From Pseudovirgaria hyperparasitica (Eukaryota > Ascomycota > Dothideomycetes > Acrospermales > Acrospermaceae), in contig NW_022985560.1 in assembly GCF_010093815.1 (NCBI RefSeq), forward strand, positions 555,501 through 619,500: 64,000 bases of DNA, in the 5' to 3' direction. Made by a program: the position numbers and the translations under genes. Below are positions 33,547-44,870 of this stretch, one piece after another; the first letter of the stretch is position 1; every line of letters begins with the position of its first letter. The notes beneath the pieces are model-generated. The model searched no databases. It saw only the letters and a program-made list of their open reading frames with translations, and was not told where the DNA came from.

Positions 33547-36142
33547 ACAACACAGACGCCACGACCCAGAGAAGGAGGCCTTTCGAAGAAGACAAGAAAA
33601 ATCTGAAACAGCATGCATTCATGGACGCCGACGCCGCCTACCGGCTTCGGGAGACGGGATCCGGGCACCCCACCCGGTGCGTGCGTGCGTGCATGCGTGC
33701 CTGAGCAGGCAAGAAGAACGCTAACAGCCTGCAGAAGGCTTTTTTTATGTGCAGTTGTGCCTGGGAAGAACAGGGGGAGGGAGAGAGGAATCTAGAATGC
33801 ATATGCAGGTACATACCGCTCCAGATATTCCTATCTCTCCATGGCGGGGATGAATAGAGTATGTTTCACCTGGGACTAGGAGGACGCGGGAAAGGAAGGA
33901 GTGGGCGGCTGCTCGAGTCAGCGATGGAGACATACATTATTACATACCATGGCGGCCGTGCTGATAGATGGACAGTGTGGAAGTGTGTGTGCTCAGATCG
34001 GAAGTACAAGTACAGTGTATGCGGTTAGCCAATCTGCCATCCTGCCTCGTGCTGTGGCAATACACTGGACAGTCGTGTATACACACACACGCATGGTGGA
34101 TGCTCAGTCCATCAGCATAACCCTCGCTTAGGCTGTCATGCTGTTGCAGCCACAGATGTATGTAGCCCCGTGCGTGGCCGTGATGCTCGAGAGCGGCGTG
34201 AAAGGCTAATGGTATTGTTGCATCAGCATCCAAGGTGGTCGAAGTCTGTTCGACTGCAAGTATAGTTTCTTTAGCCAACTAGACGTACTCGATAGATCTG
34301 CGGGTACTTTGTCTCGAGGTATGATGATAGAGTTTGGGTAAGGTTCTGGTAGTGAACACTGAAGAACAACACGCACATGTACCGTCTTGAGGGTGGATGA
34401 CAGTGATTACGACTGGTAATTACCTGGCACTTCGTATAAGATGCGAGCGTGTTCTGTAGTTTGGTTCAGTATATGCTTGCCATGCATGTGACGCTTCTCA
34501 CTTGGAGTCTTTGATGGGCTCAACGCTGCAGCAGTACGGTCCTGGGCATGACTCGTCGACTGCGATGGCAGGGCTATCCCAACATCGATATGCTATAACC
34601 GACGTTGATAAACTGGGATAAGCTGTAGTCCTCGTTAGCGAGAGGTAAGTCTGACCGCCTCTCAATCCTATCTTAAGGTCAGACTTCCGGCTAATCATGC
34701 CTCGGACAAGAGGCCAATCACGTCTTGTGTGCCGTTCCTGTTTAGCTCGACGGCGGCGGAACAAAGTTGTCGCTAGACCAGAGAAGGCAGCTTGTGGCCA
34801 ATTGGAAGCATGTCTGGTGCGTGTCGCCGATGTTGGTCGGGGGGGAGAAGCTGGAAGGGCTGGTCGTGAAACCTGAGGCCAACCAAGCGAAGGCCGATGG
34901 CCGAGGAGGTGCAGATTTCGAAACACTAGCGGCTTTCCTGGAAGATGTCGTACCTGTATCAGACTCTTCTAATACTTTCTAGTGCAAATCCTATCCGCGG
35001 AGTCCATGAGGTTTGTTGATCCAGTCTGAAGACCGTGGCGGCGGCTTTCTATCGCGACCGAAGGGCGATTCGAGATCTGCCCTTAAAGCCTTGGTCTGAC
35101 GGGCCCGCGCTTTGTGGGGATAGACATGCACCGGCAAGCCTATTCGAAGTCGTTCGTCTGACAGGGTCCGAATAGCTACCTAATTACCTACACGCTGGTG
35201 GCTGGACATCGTCATTGTACAGAGCGGCTTGCTCAGTCTGGCAATTGGACGATTATTGTCTACAATCTTGAACACTTTGCCTTTCTCTTCGCGTAGACAC
35301 AGGGTTTGCTGGCTGTAGTCGCTCGCCTTCATCCTGACAGCTGGTTCGGAGGAGGATGCGATATCTTCTGCTCCTCCGTTCTCTGGACTTACAGTACTCC
35401 GCTTCAGACTGCGGGGTTGTGTGGGCGGGATAGCTGCAGTGCTTGCTGCAACGATGGATAGCGAGCACGTACTGTAATTATGTGATCATTCACATCCATT
35501 GCCGGCATGTACTGCCGCATGCACTGCTGCATATCGGCCCTCAACTCAACGAGGCATGTCTCCCGACAGTGATCGCCACCGGTGCGTCCAGGTTTGACCA
35601 TGCAGAGACGACTTGTTGAAGACGTATTAGTGATTAGGGCTACTGCTATCTGTGTCTAGTTTGTGATGTCCTTGCGGGAGTGTCATAACTGTAGATAATT
35701 AGTCTGCCCTGTAGCCTAGACTCCCGACGAGAATAGGACGAATATTTGTCCGACGGGTGTGGGTGGTGTGCGATCTGCGCAGACGCAACGACGCGCCATC
35801 GCCGTAGAAGAAGAAGCGTATTACGGCAAGCAACGGCAACCCCATAGTACGACGATCGACGCGCTAGATAGGCTAGAAGTGCAAAACAGTCGCCTTGTCC
35901 AACGCTTCTACAAGTCGCGAGGACGACAAGACGACGAAGCTATACTAGACTGAAGATCGGTCGGGTCAGACGCTTGGTGGAGGCCTAAAGAATAGACTTT
36001 TCTGAGTTCTCGAAGGCATGCGCATGCGTCCAGAGCGCTCGCCAGGCTTCAGCAATACATACAGTAATTAGTGGCCATCGGCTTCGACCGCGGTGGGCTC
36101 CCGTCGGCGCGTGGTGGAGATGAAAGTGGATGATGTACATCG

Positions 36143-36260
36143 CGTGCTGCTGGACTCTAGGTATCATGTCCACGATATGCTTCGCGTGCTGGACTCTAGG
36201 TATCATGTCCTCGATATGCTTCGCGTGCTGGACTCTAGGTATCATGTCCACGATACACTG
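36143..36260. repeat. 39-bp tandem repeat, three copies
   Basis: The landmark 'tggactctaggtatcatgtc' begins at about 36151, 36190 and 36229, spacing 39 bp. Copies are nearly identical, so the array is young. Because 39 is a multiple of three, a short open frame repeats a 13-residue unit, but there is no sign that it is translated. Confidence 0.9.
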
Positions 36261-38691
36261 CCCTAGCAATTGGCCATCCCCAGCTCTCACAGTACAGCCA
36301 TCTGACCGCTCATCTAACCGCCCTCGCCAGGCATGCTGCTTACTGCCAACTACTCTCATCGACAGCAGGATGGACACCCATCTCGCAAGGTTTCCAGTGA
36401 GCGCGCGCTCTAGCAGATGATGTATGTATCCATACCACCACTACTAATTACATTACCTCCAGCACCATAGATCTCGGCTCGTATGGGTGCAGTGCATGGC
36501 AGTTGGACCGGTGGTGGTGCTGGCCGATCCATAATTAACATATAATTAGTGCAGGCGCGTCCATTTCATAATTGACTAATTAGGCGCCCGCTACTCGATT
36601 CGACGAGAGGCGATTCCCACGCGCCCCCCGGCCGGCCACGCTACGTGCATGGATGGATGGATGGATGGATGCAGCCAACAACGGAAAGAAAAAAGAAAAA
36701 GCATTCTGAAACATAGTCGCGATGGAACGGATCGTGTGATGATGGTGGTGGTGGAAGAGGTGGAGGTTGGTTAATATGGTGGGCTCAAACCTCCTACTCA
36801 GCTGCTGTCGCCTCAGGCACCAAGCAAGCACCAAGCAGCAAGCAACAAGCAGCAAGCATTCTCAAGCCCTCCTGCAGACAGGCAAGCTATTCCAAGCCCC
36901 AACGGTCGGCAGCATGTCAACGTTTTCCATAAGAAAAAGAGAACGAAGCAAGGCCGTTGAATGTGCTTGTTCCTGCAGACAGACAAACAGATAATTAGAC
37001 AGACAGACAGGCAGTCCAACGTGGGCGTGAGAAAGCTATCAATCTCAGACTCGTCCTACTCTAGCATGCATAACCAAAAAGCATTCTACAAATATACACA
37101 GAATAAAACGTCTCCGTTGCTAATTAATCAGACGAGCGTGCACTCACTCCGACAGAAAGGAAAAACCAGCGCCATTGCTGATTGCGCTGGTTGGTTGGTG
37201 GAGCTAATTAGCCAGCCCTGGGAGCGAACAGAAGTCTCGCTGAGAACTGCCCAAGCCAGGGACCCAATGACGGCACGGGCCATCCAGCCATCCATCCAGC
37301 CAGGCAAGCTGCACTTTGCGTTTTATTGACGAAATGTCATCAACGGTGGTAGTACCGTAGTAGTATTAGCAGTAATAGTTCTGAATGTCACAGAAAGGCG
37401 AGAGGTGAATAGCAATGAATGAATTATGAGATTGCGCAGGATCCCATCTGCCAAGACTTTGGATATCCGATATAGATGGATAGATGGATGGAATGGCTAA
37501 TTAGGTAGGTAGGGCAAGGAAATGAGAAATGGGCCCCCCTCCCCCTCCCCCAAAATCCTTTTGCACAGACCAATTTATTACTATGTACAACTCTCGGATT
37601 TTCTTCTCGGGAAACGAAGGGAGCGAGCGAGCGAGAGAGAGAGAGAGAGCTACAGTGTACCTAATTAGCACCACACTTTGAGAGTTGAGCTCTTGGTCTA
37701 TGGATCTATGGATGGTGATGACATGCAATGGAACAGGTGACAGTATGTGAGAGCCAGCGAACAGTCAAGTTCAGAATAATCATCAAGCCTAGTCTGAAGA
37801 CAAAAGTTGACAAACTGCTCTAAACCAGTCGTGGTAGCACAGTTAGTTAGGCCGCAACATCCAGCAGCAGCAGCAGCATGACTTTTGGGGGTAATAATAG
37901 CGTTCGCAATGTACCACGCCAGAAGTGGTAGTTCATTTTAAAACAGAGAACCCGGACTCACCGGACGACAAGGGCAGGAAAACGGTTTGTTGACAAGTCA
38001 TGTGTATCGATCGAGAGTGTGTGTGTGTGTCAATTGCCGTCGTTTGTCGGCGAAAACGGTTCTATAATACCTTATTCGAGAGAGTGAGGACGGATCACGA
38101 TTCAGAACAAGGCTCGGGGCAAAAAGGGCAGGCGTGATGGCGTGGGTAACGGATTGAGGAGTGGGTGGTCCGGTCTGGGCGACGAGAAGGATGGTAAAGT
38201 AGATGGGAACTCGGGAGTGTGAGAGCAGGATAGGATATAACGGGCATGGTATAGTTTTGTCACCCGGCGACTTTGGAAAGAAGGCGTCAGCAAGAAATAA
38301 TTGGGCTGAAAGCATAAAACGGGCTCTCTCTCTCTCGCTCTCTAATTATCTTGACCTCGTTCGGACGGCTTGAAGCTTGATCGGTCAGGCATGGGCGTGA
38401 GTGGACGGGGTGGGTAGGTAAATGAGAGAAGTGGGTTCTACAACAAGGTCTTTGGGCGGTGACACACGAGTTCTTGCACTGCACGGCTTTTCCCAAGTCT
38501 TGACCATTCTGTTGTTGTTCTTGTGGTCTTTGTCAGTGGTCGGCTAGACCGTTCTGAGACTTGCGCACCGAACTGGTGGAGGGTTGTCAAGTCATGTCAT
38601 GGGAGCGAGGAGGACGAGCGCGCGCGCGCATCGCATCGGTGAAGGAGGGAGGAAAGGGGCTTGGCGCGGCTCTGAGAGGATGGCATGGATG

Positions 38692-38740
38692 GGCATGGAC
38701 ATAGGCATGGACATAGGCATGGACATAGGCATGGACATAG
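38692..38740. repeat. 12-bp tandem repeat (GGCATGGACATA)4
   Basis: Four perfect 12-bp units just after a related variant copy. Confidence 0.93.
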
Positions 38741-38922
38741 GAGTTGTGCAGCAGGGCGACTGTGAGTGGAGGAGAGGGAGAGTGCAGACCAGCAGCAGAG
38801 AGGTTGAGAGCAGCCAGCGCGGAGTGGCCAGAGAGCCAAATAGGCGACGCATTGGCGCATCAGTCATTGGCGACGATGGAGTGGACAGTGTGTGTGTGTG
38901 GTGCGTGTGTGTGGTGGAGAAG

Positions 38923-38975
38923 AGTGGAGGTGTGGAAGAGTGGAGGTGTGGAAGAGTGGAGGTGTGGAAGAGTGG
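38923..38975. repeat. 16-bp tandem repeat (GTGGAGGTGTGGAAGA)3
   Basis: Three units of 16 bp, purine/GT-rich on the + strand, preceded by a GT run at 38889-38914. Confidence 0.9.
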
Positions 38976-39064
38976 AAAAAAGAGTGGATGCAGTGATTAG
39001 TTGGGACAGGGCAGGGCAGGGCGCGCGGGCTAATGGACTAATAGACCATGTCGACGACAACATG

Positions 39065-40283
39065 ACAGAGGCGGGCGGACGGACGGGGAGGCTAGAAAGA
39101 CTAGGTACTGTACATAGTACATATTACAGTACGTACATTCATAGCTAGAAATAGAAATAGAAATCATTAGCTGCAATCATCATCCCGGCGCCTCCAGCCA
39201 GCCCGCCCAACCCAACGGACAAGCAAGACCGAGACAGACAAGCCATATACGGTCAACGGTAAGTAATTACAACAACAACAGCAGTGAAGACGAAGACTCT
39301 GAAGAGTAATAGTAGTCTGGCTACCCCAAATAGCTGCTGCCCCTCGCCCAAGTGCAGCCGCCTGTGCAGCATCACGACCACTACCACCACCACCAGTCAG
39401 TCACCAGTCAACCACCACTACCACTCCTCCACCACCACAAACCCCCCCAGCAAGCCCCCCAGCTGTCAGTCAAGTCCCCCCCCCCCTAAGCAGCAGGCAA
39501 CACCCCAGCACCAGCACCAGCACCAGCACCAGCACCCACAACTACAACTACAACAACAAACTCCCCCAGTCGTCTCTCCCGTCCCCTCTTTCTGTCCTCC
39601 GTCCTCTCCCCATCAGCCAGCCCGCCCAGCTTTCTTCTTACCCCCCTCCCCCCTCCCCAAAAGTAAGTAAGCAAGCAAGTCTAAGTCAAGTCCAGTTAGC
39701 AGCCGCATCTTCTGCTCCTCTGCTCTTCTGCTCTCTCTTCTGCTCGCTTTTGCCCTTGGCCATCCCTGTTTCACCAATTGCTCACACACCTAAAGCTGCC
39801 CGCCTCCCCCCTCCTCACACTCGAGTTTCATCTTTCTTCAAACCCGCCCACTCCATTTCTCAAACCATCTTCCCACTCTTCTTACTTCCACACCTTCTCC
39901 TCCTCCTCGTCCATTCTCCACCACCATCACCACCACCACAACTACACCACCACCTCCTCCTCTTCCTCCACATCCCTTTCACTGCTTCGTTCACCTCCAA
40001 CGCGAGACGTCTTGACTCTTTTTTGCTTCGAGGCAGGCCCTCGCTGTTGTTTCGCTCTCTTCGCAATCAATCCATTTTCCATCCTCTGCACCGCCCGTCT
40101 GTGTCGCGCGCCTTTTGCTTTCCCTCTTCCATCCAAATCCACTCCCCCCCCGGCAGGTCCTGTTTCTATTTCATCTCAATCAAAACACCAAATCCCCCTC
40201 AATTCTACAATCGCTGCGCGTCTCATATATATCCTTCTTTTGTTTTCAACACGCTCGCCCTGAAGGTCCACGCCTCGTTCGTG

Positions 40284-40316
<33 letters not shown>

Positions 40317-40320
40317 AAGC
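39065..40320 (+). promoter_or_regulatory. ATG-free, C/pyrimidine-rich leader of STE12
   Basis: Reading every line from 39065 to 40320 I find no ATG on the + strand; the previous one is at 39062 and the next is the STE12 start at 40321. The tract is rich in CCACCA, CAGCAC, CTCCTC and CCCCCC runs. It holds possible leader-intron donors (GTAAGT at 39260 and near 39661) and a TGTTTCA heptamer, the reverse complement of the Ste12 pheromone-response element TGAAACA, at 39767-39773. It ends in (CTG)10. This is what a very long scanned 5' UTR would look like; the transcription start is not visible. Confidence 0.6.
40286..40315 (+). repeat. (CTG)10 trinucleotide repeat directly upstream of STE12 ATG
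   Basis: Ten uninterrupted CTG units end 5 nt before the start codon (AAGC then ATG), so in the mRNA a CUG hairpin-forming run would sit next to the initiation site. Confidence 0.97.
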
Positions 40321-42751
40321 ATGTACTCCAGCTCTCATGCTCAGATGGCTCCGCCCCAGCAGCGCTCCGTTGCTCCTGAAACCTTTCTATTAGATCAGGA
40401 CGCGCAACAAAGCCTGCCGCCAGACTCGATTGTAGCGCTCCAGCAGGTCGATAATTGTAAGTACTCGTCCACCGAAACTGCAATTGAAAGACTCGTTCGT
40501 TAATGCGCCGCACCAGTAAAATACTTTCTCATATCTGCGCCTGTCGACTGGCAACCCGATCAATACATTCGCAGGTTTCTGCTACCCACGGGCGAATATG
40601 TCTCGTGTGTGCTGTGGTATGTCCATCATCTCGACTTCTCCTCCTCCAGTCCCCACTCCCTCACACACAATCGATAGGAACAACCTCTTCCACATCTCCG
40701 GCACCGATATTGTCCGCTGTCTTTCCTTTCGCTTCCAGGCTTTTGGTCGTCCTGTGAAGAACTCCAAGAAGTTCGAGGAAGGTATCTTTTCGGATCTGCG
40801 CAATCTCAAGTCGGGCACGGATGCGTCGCTGGAGGAGCCAAAGAGCGCGTTCCTTGATTTCCTGTACAAGAACAACTGCATTCGTACCCAGAAGAAGCAG
40901 AAGGTCTTTTACTGGTATAGTGTGCCCCATGACAGGCTGTTCCTAGACGCGCTTGAGCGTGATTTGAAGCGGGAGAAGATGGGGCAGGAGGCCACCACCA
41001 TGGCCGTCAGCGAGCCGGCCCTGTCCTTTGAGTTTGACTCGTCGCAGTCGCTGTTTGAGCAATTGACAAAGGCACAACAGACAAACTCCTCCTCCTTCAA
41101 CAGCAACAACAATACCAGCAGTGTTCAGAACTATTCGCACTCGACCTCTCCAGTCATGCGCGCCATCGACTCCATGCCCCCGCCTCAGATGATGCCACAG
41201 AGCCTGCCCCCAGCCGTCTCTGCTGACGACTCGTTGAACCACATGGCTGCCTTCAATCACCACCACATGGCCATGCCCGCCTCCAGCATGGCCAACCCTG
41301 CGCACACCATCATCAAGAGTCGGGAGCGCGAATACACCCCAAGTGCTGGTCAGTTTGACCGCAATGGTATCCCCATCTCTCAGGTCCACCAGCGCCATAG
41401 CTCAATGCCTGCATACATGGAATACTCCCCTGCCCCCTCCTTTGTGTCCTCACACTACGATGACTATAGCAATCGTGGTCTCTCCTTTGAGCCAATCACC
41501 CCTCCCCAGCAGCACATGGGCATGGGCACTGAGCCTGCCTACATTGCCAATGAAGAGACTGGTCTCTACACGGCCATCCCGGACATGGGTGTCTCGCACA
41601 GCTTCAATCCGTTAATGCAACTTCCCCCCTCAAACCTGTCTGGGCCCCAATTCCCCAGCATGTCCAGACCCTTCCCTTCAGGCAATGTCTACAACGTTAT
41701 TGAAGGCTCACCCACCTACAAGCAGAGGCGGCGCAGATCCTCCATTTCCGCCAGCGCCGTTGCCGCCGCTGCCGTCACTGCGACCGGTGGTGGTGGTGGC
41801 GCACAGTCACACACAGTCCACCGACCCAGTGAATTGCGTAGATCAATGTCTGCTTCTGTCGCTCCTGTCCCGGAGACTGACGAGTCTGCACAAAACTCGC
41901 CACAGAGCGCTGCAGTGGCCCAGATCCCGAATGCCGCCGACTACCACAACAACCACGTCAACTCGCACAAAGTTGACGTTCAGGCCTCCCGACATGGAAC
42001 TCCTCTGGCAACCATTGAAGGCAGTCCTGTGCAGCAACCGGCCATGCTCGCCCACGAAGACTTTGGCAACATGACGACGACGACACACAGCGACTACGAG
42101 CCGATGCAACACAACATGGCTCGCAATCCCGCTCCGGGGGGAATCTACCGACGCGCGCGCAGTGCCACCATGATGGAGCTTGGACCGTATCCCCAGAAGT
42201 CGCATTCATGCCCAATTCCCACCTGTGGTCGATTGTTCAGGCGATTGGAGCACCTCAAGAGGTAAGCGCCCGTCGTCGTCAGAAGACAGACATACATTAG
42301 CATTGGAACTGTAGCCGCTGACACGAAGCGCTTAGGCACGTGAGGACCCACACCCAAGAACGACCATACGTTTGCTCTCTCTGCAACAAGGCCTTTTCGC
42401 GCTCTGACAATCTCGCACAGTAAGTCATTTGCCTTGCCCTTGCCTTGCCTTGCCTTGCCTTACTGCCGCCGCCAAAGTCAAGTCCATACAGTTCGTTCGC
42501 ATGCTAACGTCAGCCTTAGACATCGCCGCACCCATGAGCCACGCCAAGAAGGCGACCCACTTCCCTTTGACGAAGAGGATCTCGAGGGCGAAGAAGAGGG
42601 TCTCGGCTCTCTCGAGGAAGAAGAGTCGCCAGAACCTTCAAACGACTATCTCCACCATCTGTCCATGCCGGCGGCTATTTCGGATATTCCTGGCCCCATG
42701 GGTAACGGAATGCACGCGCCACACCAACTCATCGCTGCGCACAACTACTAG
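40321..42751 (+). CDS. STE12: Ste12-family transcription factor with homeo-like STE domain and two C2H2 fingers
   Basis: Exons 40321-40456, 40517-40616, 40678-42261, 42336-42419 and 42520-42751 encode 711 residues; introns are 60, 61, 74 and 100 nt. This factor is the nuclear target of the pheromone/invasive-growth MAPK cascade, governing mating and, in pathogens, host penetration. The STE DNA-binding domain runs from about residue 46 ([80 protein letters not shown]). The centre is Pro/Ser/His-rich. Finger 1 uses C590, C595, H608, H612 and finger 2 uses C620, C623, H636, H640. The 84-nt fourth exon carries most of finger 2. This two-finger layout is typical of filamentous fungi and absent in yeast Ste12. 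It has an ATG-free leader. Confidence 0.96.
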
Positions 42752-43252
42752 ACGCTACATCAGAAAAGCACTTTCCATTGCCTTTGTCCATTTTGCCCAT
42801 TAGACTCGTTTAGTCCACATACAACCGCATCGCGACCAGCATTTTATTTTGGCAACTTTTGTCACGGTCATATATGTATGCCCCCGGGAACGACACGACG
42901 CAACGACGCATCTTTTTTTCTTATTACCCGTTCGAACTTTTTGTTTATTTTTATACTTGGCCTGCCCGGTGGCTATCTTCTTTTTGTTCTTGAGTACCTC
43001 TTGTTAAAGTGTCTTGCATATTTTGTTTTCTTTTTTTTTTGCAAAATTTTTGTGGTGTTCATCCTCGAGTGGGAAGTCCTCGCGGTGTTGGGCTTATGAA
43101 ATATTGGTGGTGTCTCGAGAGATTCTGCTGGGATTGTTTCTAGAGAGGAAATAAATACCTTTTTCTGGTCGAGTACATAGAAGAAAGCTCACACGCGCAC
43201 GCGCGCGCCGATTTGGCGGCGGTGTGTATATTATACTTGCTATACTTGCTTG

Positions 43253-43327
<75 letters not shown>

Positions 43328-43479
43328 GTGCTCCGTATGGTGTCGTGAGGTATGTATGTATATCTATCTATCGTTTCCTTGGTTCCATTTTCAGTTCGAC
43401 TTGATCCATGGCCGACCTTGTCTCTTCATCATATCCACATATACACTTTTTACACACCACGCACCCCTACTTATGCCCC
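42752..43479. other. STE12 - HIS6 convergent 3' region
   Basis: No gene. T-rich 3' sequence of STE12 is followed by a GC-alternating run near 43195-43210, a long (GT)n at 43256-43325 and a C-rich tract that runs into the HIS6 C-terminal codons. Confidence 0.7.
43256..43325. repeat. (GT)35 microsatellite
   Basis: About 35 uninterrupted GT dinucleotides between the convergent 3' ends of STE12 and HIS6. Confidence 0.97.
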
Positions 43480-44532
43480 TCATCCCTCCTTCTCACCCTC
43501 ACCATCCTCCCCCCTATCCTCCCCCCTATCCTCACCCTCCCCCCCATCCTCCCTAGCATTCCACCTCACACACTCCTCAAACCGCACCCCGGCCCCACCA
43601 AACACATCCAGCGCACTCCCAATCGTCAAGTCCACCTTGCCGCCGCTCAGCGTCCTGACAAGCTCCAGATCCGCGATACTGCGCCCACCGCCGGCATACG
43701 TGACGGGTATATCGCACCAGCGGGCGAGCTTCTGGACAAGAGCGCTGTCGATGCCCGACTGCAGGCCTTCGTTGTCCGCGGCGTGGATGAGGAATTCGGA
43801 GCAGTGCGGTTGGAGGTGGGATATTGTTTCTGTTTTTGGGGGGGTTTAGATATGGTTGGATGGGATGTGTTTATTGTATATTTATTAATACCTTGATTAA
43901 GTTCCATGTCCGTGACAGTCTGCCACTTATCCGTCGCGACGAACCAGGTTGAGCCGCGTCGGCGGCAGCTCAGGTCGATGACGAGCTTGTGCGTGTCGTT
44001 GTCGAGCGCGCGGAGCACGCTGTCGAGGCGGGCTTGCGAGAAGGTGCCGTTGGGGAAGAGGTGTGAGGTTAGGATTACCTGGTTTGAGCGCGGGACGCGC
44101 GGGGCGTGGGGATTAGCTCTTTTGTTGTGCGTGTTTGTGTTGTTTTTCGGTTTGGGGTTCGTGTGTGGGTGTGTGTGTGTTTCTGGGGGTTTCCTTTGTG
44201 TGTATGTGTATGTGTATGATTCAACCTACCTTCTCGGCGCCCCACGCAATCCACGATGCAGCATTCCCGTCGTTGATCCCGCCGCCGACTTGCAGGCCGC
44301 CGGGCCATGTATCGAGGGCTTCCCGCGCGGCGGCTTCGTTGCCGGGGCCGAGCATGATGATGTGTGCGCCGCGGAGGTCGTGGGCTTTGTAGAGCTGGGC
44401 GAAGTGGCGGGCTGGGTGCGGGGAGATGTGGTTTGTGCGGAGGGTGGACGGGGTGCTGGGGGAGAGGGTGCCGCCGACGATTTGCTTGACGCTGCCGGCG
44501 TGGAGGTCGATGCAGGGGCGGAAGCGTGTCAT
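43480..44532 (-). CDS. HIS6: ProFAR isomerase (phosphoribosylformimino-AICAR-P isomerase)
   Basis: Exons 44532-44230, 44078-43892 and 43829-43480 give 279 residues (yeast His6 is 261); introns 151 and 62 nt. The enzyme isomerises the aminoaldose ProFAR to the aminoketose PRFAR, the fourth step of histidine synthesis, in the cytosol. Seen: [20 protein letters not shown] with the catalytic Asp of [68 protein letters not shown]-type [14 protein letters not shown] and [12 protein letters not shown] at the phosphate site. The last ~20 residues are an acidic Gly/Glu/Asp/Arg run encoded by imperfect GAGGATAGGGGG repeats, beyond the barrel. The first intron contains a CA-rich tract. It is divergent from the next gene. 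Confidence 0.95.
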
Positions 44533-44870
44533 TTTTGGGTCGTGGTGGTGGTGTTGTTTGTGGGATGGGGAGTTGAGGGGTTGTGTGTGTGGTTTAATGT
44601 AGAGGATTCAATTGATCTGTCGTCATCGCTTGGACTTGGTGACCAAGCCTAAACTGGAAATATATATACACTAACGCGACCACGACACACCCGCCCTCCG
44701 ATCGTCTCCCTTCTCTCCACCTCCACAACCTCCACCACCACAACAACAACAACAACACCAACCCTCCTCACAAACCCACCACCACACCCTCACTATTCCT
44801 ACCCACCATCTCTACACCGCCAACACCCTCCCTCCTACCCTCTCACACCAAACCAAACCCTCCCCCAAAC
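44533..44870. promoter_or_regulatory. Divergent promoter HIS6 / acidic unknown gene
   Basis: 338 bp between start codons. A TATATATA stretch lies at about 44659-44667 and the right half is CA/pyrimidine-rich leader. I looked for a Gcn4/CpcA site (TGASTCA), expected for a histidine gene, and found none here. Confidence 0.5.

Larger units (their letters stand above)
30793..40320. other. 9.5-kb region without protein-coding genes, rich in tandem repeats
   Basis: No gene could be supported on either strand. The left part (30,861-31,600) is a decaying ~212-bp repeat. 31,600-32,460 is AT-rich with A-runs near 32,310-32,342. 32,467-33,125 is repeat blocks. 33,126-38,600 has scattered microsatellites, including (GGAT)n near 36,648-36,671 and GA/GCGA runs near 37,620-37,650. 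38,600-40,320 is the STE12 upstream region and leader. At 34,697-34,875 (+) a frame beginning MPRTRGQSRLVCRSCLARRR loosely resembles half of a Zn2Cys6 cluster but lacks the remaining pattern. Long non-coding transcripts are possible and cannot be judged from sequence. Confidence 0.6.

Noticed and set aside
36143-36260. CRISPR-like array of three direct repeats
   Set aside because: Units are contiguous 39-bp tandem copies without spacers, and this is a nuclear fungal genome.
39750-40379. 209-codon open frame overlapping the STE12 start
   Set aside because: It starts with TTG, contains no ATG before the CTG repeat and is Pro/Ser/His low complexity; it is the leader read in another frame.
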